This document shows positions 23,736 to 35,463 of a stretch of DNA of 64,000 bases, piece after piece. The notes under the pieces were generated by a model that saw nothing but the letters and a program-made list of their open reading frames with translations, was not told the origin of the DNA and ran no database searches. A program made the position numbers and the translations under genes. This DNA comes from Conoideocrella luteorostrata (lineage: Eukaryota; Ascomycota; Sordariomycetes; Hypocreales; Clavicipitaceae). The stretch is taken from NCBI GenBank assembly GCA_032433595.1, contig JASWJB010000168.1, positions 27,812-91,811 of the forward strand, read 5' to 3'. Every line of letters begins with the position of its first letter. Within the stretch, counting starts at the first letter, position 1.

Positions 23736-23751
23736 CACGTGTTTTCACGTG
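23736..23751. promoter_or_regulatory. Paired CACGTG E-boxes in the bmt2/uL23 divergent promoter
   Basis: CACGTG occurs at 23736-23741 and again at 23746-23751, exactly 10 bases apart, so both would face the same side of the helix. CACGTG is the core bound by Cbf1-type and other bHLH factors in fungi, and Cbf1 is a known regulator of ribosomal protein genes in some yeasts. The factor used here is inferred. Confidence 0.6.
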
Positions 23752-23892
23752 ATGTCTTCTGGTGGATACCTGAAAGCAAGCCCTAATCTGGATATCGCCC
23801 ACATCGAGCCGAAATCTTTTACAACTCAAGCACGCGCATCTTCACAACAATTAAGCATATCACATCTTCACGCGTGACATCAATTCGACATC

Positions 23893-24629
23893 ATGGCTGC
23901 CGGAAAGGATGGAAAGAAAGGTACGGGCTGAATAGGATCTGATGCGGCCAATGTTTCGAACGACGATGAAATATTGGTTTTCCTCTACTCGTCCTCGGCA
24001 TCACGCAGCAGCAGATTTTGCGAGTTCTTCACACAGAGCGATTGCTGATGCACCTTCTCAATAGCTGCTCCTAAGGGCTCTAAGCAAGCCAATGCGGCTG
24101 CAAAGGCTGCGCTTAAGGGGGTACGTTAACTACATATCATCCATGTTCATAATGAACTGCAACTAACCAAGACTTGTTGCAGTCTCACTCGCACAAGCAA
24201 CGCAAGGTCCGAACTAGCACCTCGTTCCACCAGCCCAAAACCTTGGTACTCTCTCGAGCACCCAAATATCCCCGAAAGTCAATTCCTCATCAGCCTCGTC
24301 TGGACGAGCACAAGATTGTCATCCACCCCATGAACACAGAGAGTGCCATGAAGAAAATGGAGGAAAACAACACTCTAGTCTTCATTGTGGATGTCAAGGC
24401 CAATAAGGCTCAAATCAAGCTTGCTCTTAAGAAGTTGTATGACATTGACACTGTTAAGATTAACACCCTCATCCGGTATGTTTGGAAAGTCCCATTTAGT
24501 TTTACTGTTACTGGATGGAGCTAATTCATGACACAATATAGACCGGACGGCTCGAAGAAGGCCTATGCCCGACTTACCCCAGATGTCGATGCGTTGGACA
24601 TTGCTGCTAACAAGTTGGCTTTGGTATAA
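23893..24629 (+). CDS. rpl25: 60S ribosomal protein uL23 (L25/L23a)
   Basis: Large-subunit protein near the polypeptide exit tunnel, also a docking site for SRP. Four exons: 23893-23920, 24065-24120, 24183-24475 and 24542-24629, giving 154 residues. The first exon codes only MAAGKDGKK, followed by an alanine/lysine-rich N-terminus used for nuclear import. The globular domain shows the family blocks [62 protein letters not shown] and, across intron 3, [33 protein letters not shown] sequence ending in LALV. Intron phases are consistent. Intron 1 (144 bases) follows the start closely, a typical place in fungal ribosomal protein genes. Confidence 0.97.
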
Positions 24630-25010
24630 GCGTTGGGTCTGTGTTTCTCATATATTTGGTTACATGGTAGCAGTTTGGTCCAAACTGTAGAGCAGGGGCA
24701 TCGGAAACGGCGCATTAAAATGTTGTCATTTAAATTAAGTTAAATGATAGATGAATTCAAGACCGAATTGTTGTCATAACCAGTATCGATTGTAGCTTAT
24801 CCGCCGAGTCAAGCTCCAGAGTGGAAGTGCATTAGGTCTAAAAGATTCCTAGTCTGAGAAATCTAACTTCGTAGTAGCTACGGAATACATGAGAGTAAAA
24901 TTTATGTCCCGGGCAATACGGCGCTTCTTGGCATTCCCTTCTTAAGCTTAGAAAAATAGTAAGCCGGACCCAAGGAGGTTTTTTTTTTTTAACGCAGGCG
25001 ATGCTGGTGT

Positions 25011-25461
25011 TCATGACGATCGCATGTTATTTAGATGCTTCATCGTTAGAAAGTTCATATCGAGGAAACGATCGACACAATTTGCCAAGCATCCTTCTTC
25101 CGTACGATCGAGTTTGGAATTTTTAATATTTCCAGTGACACATTTCTTCCAACATATTTGAGTCAGGCTGTGAGTCTCTGGCAATGTACGTTAGCAGAGC
25201 GAAGTGTTTAACAGGGGTCAGTTCAAATTGAAGCCCATACACTAGACTAGGAAAAAAACAAGGACTCCTCGGACGAACAGTGAGTGAACGTGAGCGCATG
25301 GTTATGTGAATATCATGGCGGTATAAAACGACATCTAACTTACGCGACTGGATCTGCGACCGCTGCTGCTCGTTGGCAAGGAACTGGCGTAGTTCTGTTT
25401 TGTCTTTGTCATTGAGTTTTTCGAGATCGATGTTCTCGACTCCCGTCTGTGCAGCGTTCAT
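25011..25461 (-). CDS. tim8: Mitochondrial intermembrane-space chaperone Tim8
   Basis: Small Tim protein that, with Tim13, chaperones hydrophobic precursors across the intermembrane space. Exons 25461-25344 and 25177-25011 are joined by a 166-base intron (GTAAGT...TTGCCAG), giving 94 residues. N-terminal block [25 protein letters not shown] is highly typical of fungal Tim8. After the splice [16 protein letters not shown] and [23 protein letters not shown] supply the twin CX3C motifs (CWKKC and CLANC) that form the disulfide-held helical hairpin. The uninterrupted frame 25123-25461 reads into the intron and is misleading; only the spliced product has the second half of the protein. Confidence 0.93.
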
Positions 25462-26369
25462 TGTGATTCGGTAGAAGATGATATCCGTGGTGTTGAGTGG
25501 AAGGAGCAGAACAAAATTTCGTAACGTGGCTCCGACATCAAACTAGATGAGGTGGGCGCAGGTGCAGCCAATGAAAACGCGGAGTATCCTCCACTGTAAC
25601 CTATGTCAATTCGTGTGTGTCACAACCTCTGCTTGCGGTTAAGAAGATATTCGTCGCTTATGTTATACTCATGGCTAACATCGTCAACGATCGGCACTGT
25701 CGACCAGGCATCGTAAATCGCATGTTGGGCTGGCCATACAACGGAATGCTAGTCGAAACATTTTAATTTGTATGATGTACATAGCCTGCATCCTTCTTGG
25801 AATCTTCAAGCGACCGTTACGGTTCCGGAAGTTTATGAGAGTCCTGGATGAAAAAACTCTCCACTGCTTAGCATTCATACAATGCACCTCATAAATTTTT
25901 ATATTAGTAAAAGGCGAAACGTTTTTTGTAGCTGTTTTCTGTGGCTGTTACAAACAAGGATGCAATAATCGCTTCATAAGCTAGGATGATCCACATACGT
26001 TCAGTGTTATTTGTCTGGCAAACAACGCACCAACTTTTCTTTAATAAACATGCCGACAGCCAGGCACAAGAACATGAAATCGCGCGCCTTAATCGATATT
26101 AAATATTTAAGTCAATTGCCAAGTCATTTACAAGTCAATATCAATAAATAATTTCCAAGCTCGCACCAAGCGAAGATATCAATGGGTCTGAAGACAGAAA
26201 ATGGGGGGTTTTTTTTAAAGCCGTAAGGACAGAGAGCAAACATAGTTCCCAGCACCTTCTCACTGCACTGGACATTAACAAAAAGCAGGTTATACCAATC
26301 AAGACTAACATCTCTCATCTTGACAGACGAGTTAGTCATGTTCAGAATGCCAGAGTTTCATGTTACAGA
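25462..26369. other. Intergenic region, tim8 promoter and CorA gene 3' side
   Basis: About 900 bases, increasingly AT-rich towards 26150, with no convincing reading frame. It should hold the tim8 promoter and the 3' end of the CorA transcript. Confidence 0.5.
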
Positions 26370-28266
26370 TCATATGTACTTCTTCCACCGGGCCAATCCA
26401 AGAAACAATGAGCAAACAAAAACCATAGTTCCGATGATTCCAAAGAAAGCCGCAAGACTACCTGTAGCCTCAAAAGGTACAGTCACATTCATTCCAAAAA
26501 CGCCGCTGATAAGGTTAAGCGGCACCAAAATTGACGCAAGAAACGTGATTTTGCTCAAAACGCGATTTGTATCTGTGCCTTGTGATATGCTGTTGATAGA
26601 AAGAGTTGCCAGATAGTTGCTGTGTGCTCGGGAGAGCATCTTCTCGAAGTGACCGAGATTTGTTGCCATTGTAACTACGTGATCTTGGATGTCACCTAGG
26701 TACATGCCAATATCCATGTGTGGAGTAACCTGATAATTTTCGTTGCATCGCTTGGTGAAGCCACGCAAGACGTCAGCCTTGCCGCCAAGTAGACGCAGCA
26801 AAGCCATGCAGTTTTTGCGAACCCGCCCAATAGAGCGAAGAAAGGAGCTCGAATCACCCTGCCGCATGACAAATACCTCGTCTTCGATAGCATCTGCCTC
26901 AAGCTCTATTGTGCGGATAGCGGGTGCAAAACAATCTACGATGTTATCGCTATTTTGTTGACGTTAATTAGCGCTGATCGCATGTAGTTACTGATGCAGG
27001 AGTACGGAGAACCTACATCAAAGCGTAACATATCCAATCGCTACTGAGCGATACATACTCTTTCAAGGCTGTGATTCTCTTGCGAACCTGAGAGGCATGA
27101 GAGTTTTGGGCGAAACTGAAGCTCAGCGTGCCTTCCCGGAATACCAAGACATAGATATTGAAGGGCTCATACTCAATGCCGTCCGGTTCTTCAACGACGT
27201 TGAATGAGCGGAAGCAGGCAAAGTAATACGAGGGGAAAAGTTCAATTTTCTCCCGGGCTTCTTGTGTAATAATATCTTCGATGGTCAAAGGATGCACGCC
27301 AAACGCCTTGCAGATTCCCTGAACTTCCTCTTTAGACGCCCTATTAACATTGAGCCACCAAACACCGTCTGCCTCATCCTTTGGAAGCTCGAAGAGACCG
27401 CGGATGTCTTCTCCCGGAAGCACAAGATCTCCCATTTCCGCAGCGTGAATTGTTGACTCCCATGCGGAGGAAAAAAAACTAAACCGGTTACTGTCAATCG
27501 GATGGACAGCGGATTTAGTAGTGATTTCAGCAGGTCCCTTCTCCTGAATGGAGTCATCCGATGGCATATCTAGTATGTCTCCGTCAACAGTTGCTAGCTG
27601 GGTGTGATTGGTGTTCGAGGATTCAAGTCTTGAGCTGTCGAATGCTGAAGTTGGTAACTGTCGGCTGGATATATGAGCAGCACGTTCAGCATTTATGAAA
27701 TTCTCCAAGTAGTCGAAATCAATACGCAAGTCGTGGTTTCGACTAGTATCTTGCAGCGGAAAGCAGACATCTTCTTCAGCGGCCTTGTCTGTCAAAAGAC
27801 TCCTGGTATCTGTCTCTATGGTTCGAGCCTTGCTTCTGTAACTACGACGGCTAGACATTGACATCGACCGCCCATGACCATCCTCGTGTTCGCATTTCGG
27901 CTCTGAGAAAGACATGTCTCTTTCCCGACGCCGAGCTTGTGCGAAAGCTTTGACCGAATTTGGGGGAGAAATCGATCTGCCATCATTTGGCGTCTCAACA
28001 GTCAAGCGGCGACCATGGCGAGTTGTTTGTGGTACCTCAAGAGTATCCTCATCTATTATTGCTTCCTCGAAGTCTCGCACTCTGATATCTGGCGTCAGAG
28101 GACCTGAATCAGGATCAACTTGGCGGGAACCATAGAGCGAATCGAAAGTGCCTCGTCGTGGTCGCTCTGCGCGATTTGAAGAGGTGGGTTCATGGCGGTG
28201 GTCGTCAAGCTCAGGAACTGGAGTAACATATCCAGTATCAGAGGGTAGTCCATCTTGATCGGACAT
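26370..28266 (-). CDS. CorA-family magnesium transporter (Alr1/Mnr2-like)
   Basis: Divalent-cation channel of the CorA superfamily. Exons 28266-27017 and 26949-26370 give 609 residues; the 67-base intron (GTAGGT...ATAG) joins ICYALIDNIVDCFAP. The N-terminal ~300 residues are hydrophilic and rich in serine and charge, as in the fungal Alr/Mnr2 branch. The CorA domain starts near LPGEDIRGLFELPKDEADGVWWLNV, continues through a long helical region (AIRTIELEADAIEDEVF) and ends in two membrane segments, with the signature GMN in VFGMNVTVP between them. The C-terminal tail is short (ARWKKYI), unlike longer-tailed relatives. The frame is open upstream to 28386, so an ATG there is possible; 28266 (MSDQDGLPS) is chosen by resemblance to family starts. 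Plasma membrane versus vacuolar location is undecided. Confidence 0.9.
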
Positions 28267-28599
28267 GTTTGCAATGGCAGGTCTCTCCGTTCTGCAAGGA
28301 GGGGCGTCTAAGGAGAAGATATGCTTGATGATTGATTTGAGCCAATTGCAAAGATCATCAGTGTGTATCTCGTCTTCAAGTTGCACAGCATAAAAAAAAT
28401 GTGTTGTTCATAATTGATACCGTAATGGGCGTTTCCAAACTCGCTAACCAGCGTTGGTGCGCTAACCCGGCGCGGCAGATGCGCGCCGAGCAGTGATACG
28501 GTAGCAAAACTGTAGCTACCTACAGATATACCTTTAGGAAACTTTGATAATTTGTACAGTCGTACAAGATGGATTGATTGGTAACGGTTTGACAACCAC

Positions 28600-28932
28600 T
28601 TATGGGGGTTTCTTGTTCACTTCGCCGTAGACCCAGAAACCAGGTCCTAGAAGCGAAGGCGGTATAGCCGCTGTGGCAGCGAGTTGAGCCAACTTGAAGA
28701 CTTGAAATATGAAATAGAGAGCCCGAAGTTGATCCGTAGGGAATTTCCCAACGAATGTTAATGCAATCCTCTCGACGCTGATATTTACCGTAGTAAATAT
28801 TGCGAGGATTGTGATATCGGGGAGTGAGGTATTTGGTACCAGCCTAAACTGGTTTGCGAACAAAGCAACCTTCAAGAGGCACAGTGTAGCATCTAGTAAG
28901 CGGAAGACGTCAGAAGGGAAAAGGGTGCGAAG
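28600..28932 (-). CDS. Unrecognised small hydrophobic protein (3' exon or remnant)
   Basis: I do not recognise the family. A minus-strand frame is open from 28932 to a TAA at 28600 and reads like real protein: SDVFRLLDATLCLLKVALF, FRLVPNTSLPDITILAIF, then PTDQLRALYFIFQVFKLAQLA and PPSLLGPGFWVYGEVN. It has two or three hydrophobic stretches, suggesting a membrane protein. There is no ATG near the 5' end in frame; the sequence cttactag at about 28891-28898 on the minus strand could be a splice acceptor, so this may be the last exon of a gene whose first exon I could not place, or a broken gene. It sits in the 1.2-kb space between the CorA gene and spc1. Confidence 0.35.
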   Translation of the reverse strand, partial: LRTLFPSDVFRLLDATLCLLKVALFANQFRLVPNTSLPDITILAIFTTVNISVERIALTFVGKFPTDQLRALYFIFQVFKLAQLAATAAIPPSLLGPGFWVYGEVNKKPP

Positions 28933-29438
28933 TTATATGAACTGTGTGTGCTCCGTGAGAATAGTAGTAGAAGTTTTAGTCAAATGCAGGACTACGACGG
29001 AAATTTTTACTTTCCCACTTTCACGGGGGCTCTCTGCTAAGTCGCAGAGTGGATGTTAAAAACGGCGCCACCTTCCTATGTGGACGGTCTTGATTTGGTC
29101 GCTGTGGAACTTTGCCCCGACTGAGTGGGCATGGATAGCCTAGTCACTAGACACACAGCGCACCACAATAGCGCGACGTGGTCTCTCTGTTGTTGCTCAT
29201 CATCGTCACTTCAACAGAGCCATTACCAGACCGTCTATGTGGTCCTCATTTGTTTCCTGTACTAGCCCATCCGAACCTCGACACTGATCTCGATAACAAC
29301 TAAGAGTGTATATCTCCACGCTTGTAGTCTTCACCATCCGCATTACGATCAACATTGTCGCTTTGTAGGGGTGCGGGGCCTGGGCAACGACACCACGCAG
29401 AGAGAGCACATTGAGCTGAAATTGAACACCGCAAGAAA

Positions 29439-29871
29439 ATGGCGGAGGAGGTGCTCGATAGAATTCGAGATGTTGTTGAAGGGCCAATTGTATGACGAAC
29501 CGAGCCTTGTTATATGCGATAGCGAGGATGCTTAGCCTCCCAGAATGTATCCTATCATGTCCCTAACTAACGCAACGGGTGACAGGATTTCGACGGCCAG
29601 AGACGCGCTGAAGGGTTTGCAACCCTGCTCCTAGCACTATCTGCGGTATGTTTCATATACACTCCTTCTCATCCGTCCATTCATTCTCGCTAATATGTAA
29701 TAACGATAGTTGGTGGCATTCAACATTGGTTACCAATACCAAGACATTCATAAGGCTGTATACATTGGATTAGGAGGAACCGTATTGACATTCATTCTCG
29801 CTGTACCACCTTGGCCATTCTACAAAAAAAATCATGTTACATGGTTGCCAGCCAGGGCTGGATGGCAATAG
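29439..29871 (+). CDS. spc1: Signal peptidase complex subunit Spc1
   Basis: Non-catalytic ER membrane subunit of signal peptidase. Three exons: 29439-29489, 29586-29645 and 29710-29871, giving 90 residues, the family size and too fragmented for any long frame to show. The start MAEEVLDRIRDVVEGPIDFDGQRRAEGF is characteristic of Spc1/SPCS1, followed by two membrane segments (ATLLLALSALVAFNIGY and AVYIGLGGTVLTFILAVPPWPFY). The pattern of an N-terminal amphipathic part, a tight hairpin and a polar C-terminus facing the cytosol fits. Tail to tail with rbx1, 144 bases apart. Confidence 0.92.
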
Positions 29872-30015
29872 GAATCCTATTGTTGGTTAGGCAGCCTTAA
29901 GGTAATAACACCAAAGGAATGCAATATTTTGCTGTGGCATCCATGAAGTCGTCAACATAATTTTTTTGTACGAGGTAACGATTTCCCTCTTCGTCGATTG
30001 TGGCTCTCCAACTCA

Positions 30016-30549
<534 letters not shown>

Positions 30550-31393
30550 GATGTCTAAGAATCCAGCGGGTTCAGGTAGTTGGTTTGGTGATAAGCAGTT
30601 GTAGTTTGATGACTAGTAATGACGGCATTCAGTTCAAAGACCAGAATTGGAGCACCTCGAAGAGCGAACTGTTTGGAGACTGTATTAGCTGATTATGTTT
30701 CGCCTGCAAACCGTGGGCTGTGATTGCAGGTTTGATATGGTACCAGTGAGGTAACCCTAGCGAAGTTTGTCAATAACTGACCTTGATGGTCCACGGAGCG
30801 TGATCTGAGGCTGAACTAAATGTGGCTGAACCCCCGAGAGCGTGATGTGTGTGTTTGATAGTTGGGTTTCGTCACAAAACAAGGTGGATTTTGGGATTGA
30901 TGCGAGCCCTGCCTAGTTGTGGCTGTTCTTCACCTACAAGTCAGACCCTCAGCTGATGGTATTCGTTGTGAGGATATCAAGTGACTGAATTTGCCCCGCA
31001 GCTACCCTGCGCAAGCGTAGTGCAAGTGGGGAGGTATGCAACTATCGGGTTACTACTATCTCCATCCCGGAGCAGGTTCACATTGCTACCCAGATGATGA
31101 GGAATTACTCCGTACTGTGTTGGGTCTAAACCATCTTAACCTCCCTCAAGAGCGTGAAATCTAATTCCTTCAACTGTTTTTGCAAGATTCTTCCTTCAGC
31201 AACCATTTTGCAAAGCAATTCTGGTTGGCTGTTCCACCCCCATCCGCAAACACACTACCTCCCACTCCGTGCGGCAGCGCAGTTCGATACGAAGCTACTT
31301 GTTGGCGATCTCTGACTTTACTGAGTTTCAACTAGGAGTTGTTCTTAGAGCTATACCTCCGACATATTGCGCCTACCAACTCGCATACCCACG
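30550..31393. other. Divergent promoter region, rbx1 and the Edc-like gene
   Basis: About 840 bases without a convincing frame. It contains one TACTCCGTA copy at 31106-31114. The last 250 bases are pyrimidine-rich on the plus strand and are probably the leader of the downstream gene. Confidence 0.5.
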
Positions 31394-32530
31394 ATGAGCG
31401 AAATACCTTCACAACAAAAGGCGACACCAGCGCGCCGAAAACATGGTCGACAAAGCACTAGGTCAGCTGCCCATAAAGCATACGCGTCCGAGAATGATGC
31501 CGCCACGACATCTCGATACGGCCATGCTCCTCAAACACCAAGCAAAGGTGTCCTTGATCCAAAAACAGGTGCTGATTTTTATTCCTCGAAAGCCTCAAGC
31601 ACTAAGAGCGGATCCAAGAACAAATCTAAATCGAGGAGTGGTCTAATTGCTCCCGACTCTGTGCCTGTTGGCGGCCAAACCCCCCCTCAGCGTTCTGTCT
31701 CTATTAAACCTGGAGCGAACGCAGCATTTGCAGGCGCGACATTTCATGCATCACCTGCGCCATCAGCTCTACCCATTCCTAGGTTTCTTTCCAAATCCTC
31801 AGCTGAGTCGCCCGTTCCTTCAGAAAGGGACATTGTTCAAGAACCATCACCACCGACGACGGACCAAGATGCACCTACTCCTTTCCGACCATCATCACTT
31901 CCTAAGCCGAATGAGTCACCGCTTGATTTCATGTTTCGTGCACACCGAGAAGAAAAGAAACGCCATTTCCAAGAGAACGGCTTGGTGCAGCACGATACAC
32001 CCAAGTCGCCAGGAACTTTACCCCAATTCGACATGAATGGACAGTCTAGATCATGGAGCCTGCCACATCAAAGAAGAACCCACTTAAGACAACAGACAAG
32101 CGGTATAGATACTTCAGAATTGGATGGCACGCCTGGGAGACCGATGGGTCCCGCATTTTCCACTCCGTATCAAGAACGAATCAAGGCAGCTCGCTCCGGA
32201 ACCAGTTCAACATCTCCTGGTAGCCGTCAAAATGATCACGGGTCGGTGAAAACGCCTGAAGCTGGTGACCCAACTGATGCTCTTAAAAAATTTCTATTTG
32301 GAACTTTAGGGTCGACAACGGGCAACTCCTTCGCAAGGCCCGCTGAGCCCAAATCTCCCACTCAGATGACACCAGGCAGTAATAATGTCATGCCTAGCGT
32401 CACAGAAGCCAAACCCACGGAAGCTCGCATTGACAATATTGAGGCTATGGAAAATGACCTTCGTCGAATCTTGAAGCTGGACGTTTCTTCGAAGTCCACT
32501 TCTACGAATCCTGCTTTTATGTCTAGGTGA
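31394..32530 (+). CDS. PNRC/Edc-like disordered decapping cofactor
   Basis: Single-exon protein of 378 residues, mostly disordered and rich in Ser, Pro, Lys and Thr. It contains one clear conserved block, AGATFHASPAPSALPIPRFL, which fits the PNRC motif: a short activation stretch followed by the LPxP-type Dcp1-binding core (here ALPIPRF). A second conserved-looking block is SPLDFMFRAHREEKKRH. PNRC and yeast Edc1/Edc2 proteins stimulate mRNA decapping by Dcp2 through such a motif, so a role in mRNA turnover is inferred. The C-terminus ends with a helical segment (IEAMENDLRRILKLDV). The frame is open from 31367; the ATG at 31394 (MSEIPSQQ) is preferred. The motif assignment is strong, the functional claim moderate. 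Confidence 0.7.
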   Translation: MSEIPSQQKATPARRKHGRQSTRSAAHKAYASENDAATTSRYGHAPQTPSKGVLDPKTGADFYSSKASSTKSGSKNKSKSRSGLIAPDSVPVGGQTPPQRSVSIKPGANAAFAGATFHASPAPSALPIPRFLSKSSAESPVPSERDIVQEPSPPTTDQDAPTPFRPSSLPKPNESPLDFMFRAHREEKKRHFQENGLVQHDTPKSPGTLPQFDMNGQSRSWSLPHQRRTHLRQQTSGIDTSELDGTPGRPMGPAFSTPYQERIKAARSGTSSTSPGSRQNDHGSVKTPEAGDPTDALKKFLFGTLGSTTGNSFARPAEPKSPTQMTPGSNNVMPSVTEAKPTEARIDNIEAMENDLRRILKLDVSSKSTSTNPAFMSR

Positions 32531-33162
32531 ATGGAACTGCTGAATGACCCACAATCTACAGTTTCACGTACTTTCGATGTCACTCGACCTAGAGAGACGG
32601 AAGTTCTAGTACTGACGAAACAGATAGAGCTGTGGAAGATTTATCTCGATGCCAAATTTTATAACTTGCCAATATTTGAGACTTCACGAACACATTCGTC
32701 AGCCACAACCACATACTTCTACCATATCGACGGGCAATATGGGTGATAAATGGGACTGACATGAGGGACAACTTTTTTTGAGCTGCAGCATATTCTTTGT
32801 TTCTGTTTTTCTTCCATGATACTTGTTCTAGTGGATAACAGCCGATGACCAAAACCTATTCATATTCGCTAGAGGATGTAGGAGGTGTATAGTGACACCT
32901 TGATCTGTGCTGTGAACATATGAATGCTATTTAGGCGGCAACGAGCCTAGGGTGCCACAACGGCACATGTCTCTACTTGACTTAGCTAGTCTCCAAAAAT
33001 CCCATAACTGCCCGCCGTTGACTTTATCGTCTAATTGGATAAACATGCAGCTTTTTGCTCTCACTGTATATACCTGTGACTCATCACCTCCAATTCGTAG
33101 TGAAACATAGCTGTGCAGGGACACAGAACAAATTGTTACATTCACTGCTTATGGATTCGTAC
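32531..33162. other. Convergent intergenic stretch
   Basis: About 630 bases between the ends of the Edc-like gene and the FAD oxidoreductase gene. No gene or repeat was recognised. Confidence 0.5.
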
Positions 33163-34949
33163 CTATTGCCGGCGATGGTTCCGATTACGTTCCTCTCTTG
33201 AGAAGAGCATACCGTGCGACACGAGGAGATATTTTGCGAAGAAGTTGGTTGCGAATTCATCGAACCTCGAGTAGTCAGCTCCGAGGCGATAGGCAGCGGC
33301 GATCCCACTGACACACGCAAGCTCGTGCATATTCTTTGCGATTCAGAACGATTAGCTTTCCATTTGCTTCTGGTGGAATATTATGACTTAATTTTCCGCC
33401 ACAAACCGAGCAATCAATAAATGCAATTGCCCAGAGCCTGGATGGGTTAAATATATACTCACCACAAGGGTCCACGAACCAGCAAATATCGTATTATTTC
33501 TGCCATTCAGAAACATCATACCCGGCACTACGCGTAGGTAGTGCTGCCACCTGTGGCCAAGTTGATGCCACCAGTTGCGTTTGATTATCTTATTCTCGCT
33601 GATTTCTTCAATGGTCCATAACTCCCTCTCGTCTTTGTTGAGAAAAATGGTCTGGTAAACAGGCTCAACTTTATTTGTACCGGAATTTCCTGCCACAAGC
33701 TGATATTGATAGTTGCTGCAATTGAACGACATTTCAATAAGGCGAGGGTTATTATCATACGTATACGTGAAGTACATTGGTCGAAAGCCTTGGGACCCGG
33801 ATTCTGAGCCTTGTGCGAAGGAAATTTGTTGTTTTTGGTTATCATTTATTGGCTCTGCGCATAGGGATGGTCGGAACTTGGTTTCGTATTGTCTTTCAAA
33901 ATATTCTTTGTCGCTGTGTGTCACCGTCAAGTCATCGTAAAATGATACACCCTTCAAGACGAGTCTCTCGCGCCAAGTCGCTTGTTCGCCCAGTATTTCG
34001 AGACTGTCATCTGCTAGAGTACAGAGAACTAGTTCATCAAACATCTCATCAGTAAATTCTCCACTGCGAAGGTTTTTGATTCGGAGTTGAACCCCAGCTC
34101 TCGATCTGGACAGCACGCGGCACACTTCTTGGCTAGTTCTTATCTCAACGCCATGGTCTCGGAGGCCGTCGCCCCAGCTCCTATAGAATCGATGTAAGTT
34201 ATCGAAGGTGTACATCGTGGGCAGATTAGGGAGTAGAGTCGCGTCATCATAACCCCACAGCTTCATATTTGGGTCATCGAACAGACGTTCAACAATGCCG
34301 CATGGAACATTGGCCGTTTGATTTCCTGTACCTAGGAAGAGTGCAATGAGCGGGTACACCATCTTGTTTCCAAACTCTTTGTCAAAAAAAAAGACTCGTA
34401 GCATAACAGATATTGGAATGAGTCCTATGATCGGAAGCATCCACTTAACAACTTTTAAAAATAACCCGAATAGTTTGATATCCCGGGCGAACCGTTGTAC
34501 AAGGGTGCTGGGGAAGACATTGGTCCAAAACCCATCCTCGCCTTTTCCAAACGAGACCTGCAGCTGCACTTTCTGTGGCGGATAGCCATGCTCTTCGAAG
34601 AACTTAAAGGTATGTTTGAAGATCTTCCGCGGCTCGTTAATAATGGTGTAACATGATGGGAATTATAGAATTTTGACCAACATGTGAACCGCCTTGAACA
34701 CCATTGTTCATCCAAGGTGCACCATATATCTGTTCATTTAGGGGGATTGAACCCGCTTGACCACCAAGGACCTCATTCTTTTCCAGAATAGAGACCTTGA
34801 ATTTGCGCGGGTGTCTCCCGAGTGTTGCAGCACAGGCCTGCGGTGTTTTGCTTTAGCTTTTGATCCTGGGCGGAGAAGGGAGATCGTACCATGCCGGCAG
34901 CACCGCCTCCAACGATGGCGATATGTCGCCGTGGTCTAGGTGTAGTCAT
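33163..34949 (-). CDS. FAD-dependent oxidoreductase, amine-oxidase-like fold
   Basis: Flavoprotein of a fungal family I know only as FAD/NAD(P)-binding proteins; substrate unknown. Four exons: 34949-34890, 34837-34682, 34623-33463 and 33333-33163, giving 515 residues. Exon 1 ends in the dinucleotide-binding motif IAIVGGGAAGM. Exon 2 supplies the second FAD strand (VSILEKNEVLGGQAGSI) and YGAPWMNNGVQGGSH. The middle has FGKGEDGFWTNVFPSTL and LFLGTGNQTANV. The end has HQLGHRWQHYLRVVPGMMF, FAGSWTLVNMHELACVSGIAAA (joined across the last intron) and SHGMLF. Intron 2 uses the less common donor GTTGGT, but the joined sequence GGSHIFKHTFKFFEEHGYPP fits the family. The continuous frame 33388-34569 is only its third exon plus intron read-through. 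Confidence 0.88.
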
Positions 34950-35463
34950 TTCGGAGGGATATCTAAGTCCGCTGAACTGGTCAATGGAGCCAGAGGGATG
35001 ATAGAGGAATTGTTGTGCGGCGAGGTTAGTCTCTCGTTCAGAAATACGTGGACTATTCAGTTTTATTGGCCGGGGCGGAGTGCCTGCTCAGCCCATCGAG
35101 ACTCTAGCTCCCATGCTGAACCACGAACGATCGATGATGTGATTAGCGTACGTCATAGACCTGGTTTACGGATGAGACCTTTTTGAGCCGTGCGGACCGC
35201 TGTCTCCAAATTGAACCGCCACGTGCCAGTTGTAGCAGACCACCTCATCCTTGACCGTCCGTGAAGTTATCTTCGGAATTTTCGGGGCAATCTTGGTTTA
35301 TTGAATCGAGTTGGAATTTACTACGTACGTAACGGGCTAGGGGCAGTCTGATTGGAAGGCAAATAAACCACCCTGCTTGACTGGTGGAATAATGCAGGAC
35401 CAATGTAAGTTATGAAATCCAACTCCATGGAGGATATAACCAATAGCACATGGGATTTTCTGA

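Noticed and set aside
23921..24064. Possible intronic C/D snoRNA in uL23 intron 1
   Set aside because: A CGATGA near 23964 and CTGA at 24045 resemble C and D boxes, but the C box is imperfect and no terminal stem is seen.
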